A stretch of DNA of 64,000 bases from Allocatelliglobosispora scoriae (GTDB lineage: Bacteria; Actinomycetota; Actinomycetes; Mycobacteriales; Micromonosporaceae). Numbering within the stretch: the first letter of the stretch is position 1; every line of letters starts with the position of its first letter. Shown one piece after another: positions 43,440-51,450 of this stretch. Below the pieces are notes generated by a model. It was given only the letters and a program-made list of their open reading frames with translations, searched no databases and was not told the DNA's origin. Both the position numbers and the translations under genes were made by a program. The stretch lies in NCBI RefSeq assembly GCF_014204945.1, contig NZ_JACHMN010000001.1, positions 1,054,001 to 1,118,000 on the forward strand, written 5' to 3'.

Positions 43440-43712
43440 TCTTTTGCCCCAGCGCCGCGCACACCCTGCGTCCCGCACACCCTGCGCCTCGCACACCCAG
43501 CGCCCCGCACACCCAGCGCCCCGCGGACCTGCGCCCCGCACACCCTGCGCCCCGCACACCCAGCGCCCCGCGGACCTGCGCGCCGCGCACACCCGCGCCC
43601 TACGCACCCCACACCCTGCACCCAGCGGACCTGCGCACCGCGCACACCCGCGCCCTGCGCACCGCGCACACCCGCGCCCTGCGCACCGCGCACACCCGCG
43701 CCCTACGCAGCG
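43440..43712. repeat. GC-rich minisatellite
   Basis: Degenerate tandem units of about 16 bp (CGCACACCCTGCGCCC type) run from about 43448. From 43633 to 43704 there are three exact copies of a 24-bp unit (start GCGCACCGCGCACACCCG). Several open frames cross the region only because the unit length and composition avoid stops; none looks coding. Confidence 0.75.
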
Positions 43713-43876
43713 CGTCTTCGTGCTGGACCGGCTCGCGACCGCGCCGGTCACCTCCATCGCCGACCTCATCGACGAACCGGTCCGCGACGCCACCGCGCAC
43801 ACCTTGCGCACCGCGCGCCCATACGTCTCGCGCCACCGCGCCGCACCCTGGGCAACGGCAACGCCCGCGTCCCGCT

Positions 43877-43911
43877 TTTTAGCACCAACTCTTCAAGAGT
43901 TGGTGCTAAAA
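43877..43911. terminator. Palindrome copy 2, after the acyltransferase gene
   Basis: A 17-bp stem around a central C, with TTTTAGCACCAACTCTT as the left arm; the core is the CAACTCTTCAAGAGTTG repeat. It begins 4 bases beyond the acyltransferase stop (43915), so it may serve as its terminator. Confidence 0.55.
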
Positions 43912-43914
43912 GCC

Positions 43915-45069
43915 TCAGCGGGCGCCGACCGTCGTCGCTGAGAGTGCCGCAGCGATGGCCGGCGCGGCTGAACCGACCCGCGCGCCCACCATCGGCCGGT
44001 CGCCAGCGGCAGCGGCAGCATCAGCGGCGGCAGCCGGAGCAGGCAGCGGTGCCGGGGCGCCCGGGATCAGGACCGGGCGGCGCCGGGCGGCGAGGTCCTC
44101 GACCCAGCCGGTCGCCGCGACCGCCAGCACCGTGAACACCGTGCCCACCGCGAAGATCGGCCCGATCCCCGCGACGAGGAATCCCGCGAAGTAGAGCGCC
44201 GGCAGGTGCCAGACGTAGATCGACACGGCCCGCGCGTTGAGTACGTCCACCACTCTGGCGGCTCCCGGTACCCGGTCGAGCCAGGCGAAGCTGGGCCGGA
44301 TCCGCATCGCGATCAGTACGAAGGCCAGCCCCCAGAACATCTCGGCGACCGGGTCGACGAGGGTGACGCCGTGGGTGTCGGCCCAGACCAGCCCGGTCAC
44401 GGCGAGCACTGCCGATCCGGCGGCGAGCCAGCCGATCGCCACCCGCTCCAGCAGCCCGGTGTGCCGGGCGAACCCGAGCATCCAGGCGCTGCCGTAGATC
44501 GCCACCGACCAGCAGACGTCGCCGATGTGGCCGGTCGTGGGCGGGAGCGTACCGATGCTGATCAGCACCGCCGCCGTCGCGGGGAGCAGCAGGGCGGGGA
44601 CCGGCCAGCGGCGGAAGGCCCACCACAGCACCGGCGAGATGAGCACGAACCACAGGTAGGCCCGCAGGTACCACAGCGCCATCGCGAAGGGCCCGCCCCA
44701 GGTGCTCGACGGCGGGTTGGCGAGCGGGAGCACCCAGTTGACCAGTTCGGTCCATTGCAGTGGCCGCTCGGGGTCGGTGATCCAGCCGTGCAGCAGCATC
44801 AGCGGCAGCGCCACCGCGGCGAGCAGCCACAGCGGGGGCAGCAGGCGGCGTACCCGCGAGGTGATGGTTTTGACCGAACCGCCGCGCTCCAGCGAGACGG
44901 CCGTGAGGTAGCCGGCGAGCGCGAACATGATCGGCATCGAGGGGAAGACGACCGGGAGCCACGCGAGCCACAGCGAGTGCAGCAGGTAGACCCGCACGAT
45001 CGCGACGGCACGCAGTGCGTCTAGGTACCGGCTGCGGCGCTGGGGCGACGTTCGCGGGTCTTGGCTCAC
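43915..45069 (-). CDS. Acyltransferase family 3 membrane protein
   Basis: A 384-residue protein with about ten membrane helices and the family N-terminus RYLDALRAVAIVRVYLLHS, including the conserved catalytic-type His in helix 1 (LLHSLWLAW). PSMPIMFALAGYLTAVSL matches the second helix. The last 50 residues are an Ala/Pro-rich disordered tail. Such proteins O-acylate sugars, peptidoglycan or secondary metabolites at the membrane. GTG start. It is isolated between repeat-rich intergenic regions, so no pathway can be assigned. Confidence 0.88.
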   Translation of the reverse strand: MSQDPRTSPQRRSRYLDALRAVAIVRVYLLHSLWLAWLPVVFPSMPIMFALAGYLTAVSLERGGSVKTITSRVRRLLPPLWLLAAVALPLMLLHGWITDPERPLQWTELVNWVLPLANPPSSTWGGPFAMALWYLRAYLWFVLISPVLWWAFRRWPVPALLLPATAAVLISIGTLPPTTGHIGDVCWSVAIYGSAWMLGFARHTGLLERVAIGWLAAGSAVLAVTGLVWADTHGVTLVDPVAEMFWGLAFVLIAMRIRPSFAWLDRVPGAARVVDVLNARAVSIYVWHLPALYFAGFLVAGIGPIFAVGTVFTVLAVAATGWVEDLAARRRPVLIPGAPAPLPAPAAAADAAAAAGDRPMVGARVGSAAPAIAAALSATTVGAR

Positions 45070-45175
45070 AGCAGGAAGGGTTACCCCCGAACCTCAAGAT
45101 TTACTCAGCGCCGGCCCTCCGGCACGCTGCTGACCTGGGCAGAGCCGCCGCTGTAATCCTGCCCACATCCCCGCG

Positions 45176-45253
45176 CATGATCGCGTCGCTTCCGGGAAGT
45201 AGTCCCCTCCGGAGCAGGTCGAGGGGGATGTTTCCCGGAAACAACGCGATCAT
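45176..45253. repeat. REP-like palindromic repeat, locus D
   Basis: Left half 45176-45209 (CATGATCGCGTCGCTTCCGG...) and right half about 45221-45253 ending CGCGATCAT. It separates the acyltransferase promoter from the sulfatase 3' end. Confidence 0.75.
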
Positions 45254-45281
45254 CAGCGTTCCCGAGCCCGGGCATCGGGCG

Positions 45282-47640
45282 CTACTGGCGGGACATGGCG
45301 ATCGTCATCCGGTGGGCGGGGTCGGCCTCGTGGTCGTGGTCGTCGCCACCGGCGTCCAGGCGTACCCAGTGCAGGGTCCCGGTGAACGCGTTCCCGCGAG
45401 CGCCGTAGTCGTCGGAGACCGGCGTACCCGTCTCCGACCCCACGTCCACCGTCTCGTCCAGGGAGAAGATGAACGGCTGGGTCTGCTCCACCCGCCCCCG
45501 CGCCACCGGCTCGCCGTCGGCGCTGAGCAGCACCTCACCGCCCTTGCCCATCCCGCCGCCGTCATAGGTGAACGCCGCGGCCACCTCGTAGGTGCCGGCC
45601 GGGAGCGGCGAACCCGCCCGCACCGTGAACCGCTGCACGCCGAGCAGGTTGTAGCAGTAGGTCAGGACGCCCTCGTGCAGGTAGAGGCTCCAGCCGCCGA
45701 ACGCGCCGCCCTGCGCGATCAGGACACCCCGGGCGCCGCCCTCCGGCACGGTGATCTTCGCGGTGACCGTGTGCGACTTGTTCTTCAGGTTGAGCACCGA
45801 GTTCTCCGACAGCCGCACCATGCCCGGGTAGAGCTGCTGCGACTTCCCCTGGACCAGCTCGGGCCGCCCGGCGCGCTCGGCGTTGAAGCGCTCGGCGGAC
45901 CGGTCGTCCAGCGGCAGCACGTTGAAGCGCGCGGCCTGGATGAGGAAGAGCCGCTGCAGCTCCCGCAGCTTCTCCGGATGCTCGGCGGCGAGGTTGTGCG
46001 CCTGGGAGAAGTCGGTCGACCCGTCGTAGAGCTCCCAGGTGTCGTCGTCGAGCACCGGGTGGCCCATCTCGGCGGCGCTGAGCCACGGCACCTTGTGCAT
46101 CGTCACCGCGGACCAGCCCTTGTGGTATATCCCCCGGTTGCAGACGAGCTCGAAATACTGCGTCTCGTGGCGCTCGGGGGCACCCGCGTCGTCGAAGGTG
46201 TAGACCATGCTGGTGCCGTGCATCGGCTCCTGGGTGACACCGTGCACCTGGACCGGCTCGGGCAGCCCGGCCGCCTCCAGTACGGTGGCCGCCACGTCGA
46301 TGACGTGGGTGAACTGCGACCGCAGCCCGCCGGCGTCGGTGATCCGGGCGGGCCAGTGCACGAGGGTGGCGTTGCGGGTGCCGCCCCAGTGCGAGGCGGC
46401 CTGCTTGGTCCACTGGAACGGCGCGCACATCGCGTGCGCCCAGCCGATCGCGTAGTGGTTGTAGGCGCGGGGGGTGCCCAGGTCGGCGATGTGCTCGCGC
46501 ATGTACTCCGGTGTCTCCAGCGGGATTTGGTTGAGCAGCATGCTCTCGTTGAGAGAGCCCTGCATCGTGCCCTCGGCGGAGGCGCCGTTGTCGCCGATGA
46601 TGTAGTAGATCAGCGTGTTGTCGAGCTCCCCCAGCTCCTCGATCGCGTCGACGAGCCGACCGACGTGGTGGTCGGCGTAGGACAGGAACCCGGCGTAGAC
46701 CTCCATCTCCCGGGCGAGCACCGGCCGCATCTGCGGGTCGGTCTCCTCCCAGGCCGGGATCAGCTCGCTGCGCGCGGTGAGGTCGGTGTTCTCCGGCACC
46801 GTGCCCGACGCCTTCTGCCGGGCCAGGGTCTCCGCCCGGACGGCGTCCCAACCCTGGTCGAAGGCTCCTTTATATCTGTCGGCCCACTCGGTGGGCACGT
46901 GGTGCGGCGCGTGGGTCGCGCCGGGGGCGAAATACATGAAGAACGGCTTGTCCGGCATGAGCGACTTCTGCGACCGGGCCCAGTCGATGGCCTTGTCGGT
47001 CATGTCGGCCATGAAGTGGTAGCCCTCCTCGGGCGTCCGGTCCGGTTCGACCGGGCGGGTCCCTTCGTAGAGGGCCGGGTACCACTGGTTGGTCTCGCCG
47101 CCGATGAAGCCGAAGAAGTGCTCCATGCCGTTGCCGGGGGTCGGCCAGTGGTCGAAGGGGCCCATCGGGCTCGACTCCCAGACCGGCACCTCGTGGCACT
47201 TGCCGAACTGGCTGGTGGAGTATCCGTTGAGCCGCAGGATCTCGGCGAGCGGCGCGCAGGTGTTGGGCCGCAGCGAGTTAGCCGGGCGCCGAGGTCGCGA
47301 TCTCGGTGATGCCGCCCATGCCGACGGTGTGGTGGTTGCGCCCGGCGAGCAGCGCCACCCGGGCCGGCGAGCAGAGCGCGGTGGTGTGGAAGCGGTTGTA
47401 GCGCAGCCCGCCTGCGGCGAGCCGCTCCGCGGTGGGCATGCTCACCGGTCCGCCGAAGGCCGAGGACGCTCCGAAACCCACATCGTCGAGGAGCACGATC
47501 AGCACGTTGGGCGCGCCGGCCGGGGGTCGAAGGGCGACAATCGGCGGGTACGCCGTATCGGGGTCCTTCGCGTCGTAGGTCGTCAGCCCGATGTTCGTGC
47601 GGTCCGGAATCGGCAGGACCGACCGTTGACTCTCACCCAC
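45282..47640 (-). pseudogene. Arylsulfatase split by a frameshift
   Basis: Two minus-strand reading frames make one sulfatase of about 785 residues. The first (47640 to 47278, GTG start with GGAGG upstream) carries NVLIVLLDDVGFG and the formylglycine motif CSPARVALLAGR (Cys about 90), then stops at TAA after ITEIATSAPG. The second frame continues at once with SLRPNTCAPLAEIL, FGKCHEVPVW and the rest to 45282, including GDNGASAEG metal ligands. The bases GGCTAACTCG look like GGCTACAACTCG with two bases lost. The frameshift is either a true inactivating mutation or an assembly error. Function would be hydrolysis of sulfate esters. Confidence 0.82.
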
Positions 47641-47702
47641 GACATACCTCCACCAATAAGAACAAAACCCACGTATCCCCGAAACTACGCCCACCGCCCC
47701 GT

Positions 47703-47764
47703 CAAGGCGCAACTCTTCAAGAGTTGTTGATTCAGGCCGTTAGGCCTTGAAGAGTTGCGCCTTG
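47703..47764. repeat. Palindrome upstream of the oxidoreductase, with CTCTTCAAGAG core (copy 3)
   Basis: Perfect 19-bp arms CAAGGCGCAACTCTTCAAG (47703-47721) and its reverse complement (47746-47764) flank 24 bases. The left arm overlaps an inner AACTCTTCAAGAGTTG palindrome, so two alternative hairpins are possible. It lies between divergent genes. Confidence 0.6.
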
Positions 47765-47809
47765 CCCCCGGACCGCCGGGCCGCCGACGTGCAGATGTCG
47801 CGCGATCCG

Positions 47810-47823
47810 CTACCGATCGGTAG
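47810..47823. promoter_or_regulatory. TetR-type operator candidate
   Basis: CTACCGATCGGTAG is a perfect 14-bp palindrome ending 10 bases before the chosen start codon of the oxidoreductase. ACCGNNCGGT cores are typical of TetR-family operators. No TetR gene is adjacent. Confidence 0.5.
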
Positions 47824-47833
47824 CGTGACGGGC

Positions 47834-49012
47834 ATGCCGAAGGACTCCGCCCGCCCCTATGACCTCGTGCTCTTCGGTGCCACCGGGTTCACCGGCTCGC
47901 TGACCGCCCGCTACCTCGCCGAGCACGCCCCGGCCGACTGCCACTGGGCGCTCGCCGGGCGCAACTGGGGCAAGCTGGAGGCGCTGCGCACCGAGCTCGC
48001 CGCGGTCAACCCGGCCTGCGCCGACCTGCCGCTGCTCGCCGCCGACGTCACCGACCCCGGTTCGCTGCAGGCGGTGGCGGAGTCGGCCCGGGTCATCATC
48101 ACCACCGTCGGCCCCTACGCGCTGCACGGCGAGCCGCTCGTCGCCGCCTGCGCCGAGGCGGGCACCGACTACGTCGACCTCACCGGGGAACCGGAGTTCA
48201 TCGACCGGATGTACGCCGCCCACCACGCCCGCGCCGTGCAGACCGGTGCCCGGCTGGTGCACGCGTGCGGCTTCGACTCGATCCCGCACGACCTCGGCGT
48301 GCTCTTCACGGTCGGATTGCTGCCGGAGGGCGTACCCATCGTGATCGAAGGTTTTGTCCGAGCCGGCGGCGAGGTCTCGGGCGGGACGCTCGCGTCGGCG
48401 CTGCTGGCGTTCTCGCGGCAGCGGCAGACCCGCGACGCGGCGAAGGCGCGGCGGGCGCTGGAGGTGCGACCTGCCGGGCGGCGGATCTCGACCTCGGGGG
48501 CGAAGCTGCACCGCGACGCGACGGTCAACGCCTGGGCGGTGCCGCTGCCGACCGTGGATCCGCAGGTGGTCGGTCGCAGCGCGGCGGCGCTGGAGCGGTA
48601 CGGCCCCGACTTCACCTACCGGCACTTCGCCGCGGTGAAGCGGCTGCCGGTGGTGCTCGGAGCGGGTGCCGCGCTCGGCGGAGCGGCGCTGCTGGCGCAG
48701 CTCGGCCCGGCCCGGCGGTTCATCATGGACCGGCGCAAGTCCGGCGAGGGTCCCAGTGCCGAGAAGCGGGCGAAGAGCTGGTTCTCGGTACGGTTCGTCG
48801 GCGAGGGCGGCGGCAAGCGCGTCGTCACCGAGGTGGCCGGCGGCGATCCCGGGTACGACGAGACGGCGAAGATGCTCGCGGAATCCGCGCTGTGCCTCGC
48901 TTTCGACGACCTTCCGGATATGTCCGGTCAGACCACCACGGCTGTCGCGATGGGCGACGCCCTCATCGAGAGACTGGTCCGGGCGGGCCTGCGGTTCTCC
49001 GTGCGGGAGTGA
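47834..49012 (+). CDS. Saccharopine dehydrogenase-like / trans-acting enoyl reductase family oxidoreductase
   Basis: A 392-residue protein with an N-terminal Rossmann motif DLVLFGATGFTGSLTARYL, then WALAGRNWGKLEAL and VIITTVGPYALHGEPLVAAC, closely matching mycobacterial proteins of this family (Rv2449c, Rv2953 types). The conserved YVDLTGEPEFI and HACGFDSIPHDLG are present. A short hydrophobic segment (about 275-295) may touch membrane. Rv2953 acts as an enoyl reductase for a lipid polyketide; the substrate here is unknown. The start ATG was preferred over upstream codons because the operator-like palindrome lies between them. Confidence 0.88.
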   Translation: MPKDSARPYDLVLFGATGFTGSLTARYLAEHAPADCHWALAGRNWGKLEALRTELAAVNPACADLPLLAADVTDPGSLQAVAESARVIITTVGPYALHGEPLVAACAEAGTDYVDLTGEPEFIDRMYAAHHARAVQTGARLVHACGFDSIPHDLGVLFTVGLLPEGVPIVIEGFVRAGGEVSGGTLASALLAFSRQRQTRDAAKARRALEVRPAGRRISTSGAKLHRDATVNAWAVPLPTVDPQVVGRSAAALERYGPDFTYRHFAAVKRLPVVLGAGAALGGAALLAQLGPARRFIMDRRKSGEGPSAEKRAKSWFSVRFVGEGGGKRVVTEVAGGDPGYDETAKMLAESALCLAFDDLPDMSGQTTTAVAMGDALIERLVRAGLRFSVRE

Positions 49013-49071
49013 CACACTGTCGCCTCCGGGCGGCCGATGTGGCTGCCCACTCACGTGAGACGGGGCAAGCA

Positions 49072-49629
49072 GTGGACGTCGCCACCCTTCAGGCGCAACA
49101 GACCCTCACCATCAAGCAGCGCTTCACCTTCATGGTCAACCGCTACGAGGTGCGCACCACCTCCGACCAGCTCGTGGCCTTCGCCGAGCAGAAGCGGATG
49201 GCCTTCAAGGAGCAGGTCACCCTCTACGCCGACGACGCCAAGAAGCACGTCTTCGCCGGCTTCAAGGCCCGCAAGGTGCTCGACCTCGGCGGCGCCTATG
49301 ACGTGACGGACGCGGCCGGCGCGCCGATCGGCCTGTTCCGCAAGGACTTCGCGGCGTCGCTGCTGCGGTCGACGTGGCACGTCGAGGACGGCGCGGGCAC
49401 CACCACCGGCCAGGAGCGCAGCTTCCCGATCGCGCTGCTGCGCCGCTTCACCGACATCAGCTTCCTGCCCTACCACTTCGACTTCGTCCGCAATGGACAG
49501 ACGATCTTCTCGGTCGAGAAGAAATGGGGCATCCGCGACAAGTACGTCGTCACCATCAACGACCCCCACATCGACCGCCGCCTGGTCGTGTCGATGGCCG
49601 TAGCCCTCGACGCCCTCCAGGGCCGCTGA
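49072..49629 (+). CDS. LURP-one-related / scramblase-like protein
   Basis: A 185-residue protein starting at GTG (MDVATLQAQQTLTIKQRF). It has the LOR/tubby-like 12-stranded layout: LTIKQRFTFMVNRYEV, YADDAKKHVFAGFKARK, PIGLFRKDFAASLLRSTW and YVVTINDPHIDRRLVVSMAVALD, ending in a hydrophobic helix as in tubby folds. Bacterial members are of unknown function and may bind phosphoinositide-like lipids. It starts 59 bases after the oxidoreductase stop. A GC hairpin follows. Confidence 0.82.
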   Translation: MDVATLQAQQTLTIKQRFTFMVNRYEVRTTSDQLVAFAEQKRMAFKEQVTLYADDAKKHVFAGFKARKVLDLGGAYDVTDAAGAPIGLFRKDFAASLLRSTWHVEDGAGTTTGQERSFPIALLRRFTDISFLPYHFDFVRNGQTIFSVEKKWGIRDKYVVTINDPHIDRRLVVSMAVALDALQGR

Positions 49630-49637
49630 TGTAGCCC

Positions 49638-49665
49638 CGCCCCGGGGCCCTTAGGCCCCGGGGCG
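49638..49665. terminator. GC hairpin after the LURP-one gene
   Basis: CGCCCCGGGGCC (49638-49649) pairs perfectly with GGCCCCGGGGCG (49654-49665) across the loop CTTA, 8 bases after the stop codon. Confidence 0.75.
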
Positions 49666-49713
49666 ACCCCCCAGGGGGCGAAAATCGCTGGTAGGACTCG
49701 GTAGCCTGACGAT

Positions 49714-51450
49714 ATGCCCCCGCAACTCCCCCACCCCGACCCCGGCACGCCCGACCTCCGGGGTCCGCTGCGCTATCTCTGGTGGCTCGTCGCCTGCCAG
49801 CCGTGGCGGGTGCTGCGCGGCAGCGTCATCGGCACGCTCTGGATGATCGGGCTCGCGGTGCGCCCCTACCTGATCGCCCGCGCCATCGACGACGGACTGC
49901 TCGCCCACGACCAGGGGGCGCTCCTCTTCTGGGTGGCGGCGGTCCTGGCCGCCGGCGGCATACTGGCCTGGCTCGGCATCATTCGGCACCGCACGATGAC
50001 CTTCGTCCGCGAGGACGCCACCGCCCGGTCGGCGGCGGTCCTGCTCCGCCACATCTCCCGCGTCGGCGCGGTGCTGCCGCGCAAGCTCGCCGCCGGTGAG
50101 GTCGCCACGGTCGGCGGCACCGACATCGGCCGAGCCTCGATGGTGCTGACGATGACCGGGCCGGGCGTCGGCGCGGTGATGGCCTACACCGCCGTCGCCG
50201 TGGCCCTGTGGCGGATCTCGCCCATGCTCGCCGCGGTCGTGCTGCTCGGGGTCCCGGCGATCGCGATCGGCGTCGGGCCGCTGCTGCGGCGGCTGGAGCG
50301 GGCCGAGACCGGCTACCGCCGCCAGCAGGGCATCCTCACCACCCGGGCGGGAGACATCGTCGCCGGGCTGCGGGTGCTCGCCGGGGTCGGCGGACGCGAC
50401 CTCTTCGCCCGCCGCTACGCCGACCGCTCCCGGGAACTGCGGACCGAGGGCTACCGGGTCGCGGCGGTGGCGAGCTGGATCGAGGCGCTCACCGTCGGCA
50501 TCCCCGGCCTCTTCCTCGCCACGGTGGTGTGGCTGTGCGCCCGGATGGCCGCCGACGGCGAGATCACGATCGGGCAGATGGTCGCCGTCTACGGCTACGT
50601 CGCGATCCTCATCGTGCCGGTCTGGTTCCTGCTGGAGGCGGGCTACGAGCTCATCCAGGGCCGGGTCGCCGTCCGCCGGATCATCGCCGTGCTCAGCATC
50701 GAGCCCGACACCGCCGGGGCGACCGGCGACGGACCCGGCCCGCGCGGCGCCGGCGACCTGCACGACCCGGACTCGGGACTGACCGTGGCCTCGGGCGGGT
50801 TCATCGGGGTCGCCGCCGACGATCCCGCCACCGCGATCGCGATCGCCGACCGGCTCGGCCGCTACGCACCCGGCGACGTGACGTGGGGCGGGCTGCCGAT
50901 CAGCGGGGTCGCCCTGCCCGAGGTCCGCGAGCGCATCCTCGTCGCCGACCACGACTCCTACCTCTTCGCAGGCACGTTGCGAGAGATCCTGCGCGGCGCC
51001 GACGACGAGCGGGCGACCGAGGCGCTGCACACCGCGTCCGCGGCCGACGTGATGGAGTCGCTGCCCGACGGGCTGGAGAGTCCGCTGGAGTCGAGGGCGC
51101 GGTCGCTCTCCGGCGGCCAGCGCCAGCGGATCCGCCTCGCTCAGGCGCTGCTCGCCGAGTCCGAGGTGCTGATCCTCATCGACCCGACCTCCGCCGTCGA
51201 CGCCCACACCGAGGCCCGGATCGCCGAGCGGCTGCGCGCCGCGCGGCACGGCCGGACGACGATCATGATGACCACCTCGCCGCTGCTGCTCGGGCGGACG
51301 GACACCGTCGCCTACCTGCGGGAGGGGCGGGTCGCCGCCGAGGGAACGCACGCCGAGCTGCTCGCCCGCGACACCGGCTACCGGGCCCTCGTCGCCCGCA
51401 CCGTGGATGCGGACTCCGCCACCGACGACGCGCTGGGAGCACTGCGATGA
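49714..51450 (+). CDS. ABC exporter subunit with degenerate ATP-binding motifs
   Basis: A 578-residue half transporter with six helices (about 30-320). In its ATPase domain the Walker A is lost (GVAADDPATAIAIADRLG in place of GxxGxGKS/T), Walker B is altered (LILIDPTSAVD lacks the catalytic Glu), and the H-loop His is replaced (MMTTSPLLLG). The signature LSGGQRQRIRLAQ is perfect. It can therefore supply the signature to the partner's ATP but not bind its own in the usual way. Start ATG at 49714; the stop overlaps the partner's start by 4 bases. Confidence 0.9.
   Translation: MPPQLPHPDPGTPDLRGPLRYLWWLVACQPWRVLRGSVIGTLWMIGLAVRPYLIARAIDDGLLAHDQGALLFWVAAVLAAGGILAWLGIIRHRTMTFVREDATARSAAVLLRHISRVGAVLPRKLAAGEVATVGGTDIGRASMVLTMTGPGVGAVMAYTAVAVALWRISPMLAAVVLLGVPAIAIGVGPLLRRLERAETGYRRQQGILTTRAGDIVAGLRVLAGVGGRDLFARRYADRSRELRTEGYRVAAVASWIEALTVGIPGLFLATVVWLCARMAADGEITIGQMVAVYGYVAILIVPVWFLLEAGYELIQGRVAVRRIIAVLSIEPDTAGATGDGPGPRGAGDLHDPDSGLTVASGGFIGVAADDPATAIAIADRLGRYAPGDVTWGGLPISGVALPEVRERILVADHDSYLFAGTLREILRGADDERATEALHTASAADVMESLPDGLESPLESRARSLSGGQRQRIRLAQALLAESEVLILIDPTSAVDAHTEARIAERLRAARHGRTTIMMTTSPLLLGRTDTVAYLREGRVAAEGTHAELLARDTGYRALVARTVDADSATDDALGALR

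Noticed and set aside
43440-43712. Possible CRISPR array
   Set aside because: The units are directly adjacent with no spacers, and no cas genes are near.
43366-43941. Open frames across the minisatellite giving Pro/His/Thr repeat proteins
   Set aside because: The frames exist because the 24-bp unit has no stop codon in several frames; there is no ribosome site and the peptide is low-complexity.
48265-49629. A single plus-strand frame covering both the oxidoreductase 3' part and the LURP-one gene
   Set aside because: The first part is an out-of-frame Arg/Ala-rich shadow of the oxidoreductase; only the part after GTG 49072 has folded-protein character.
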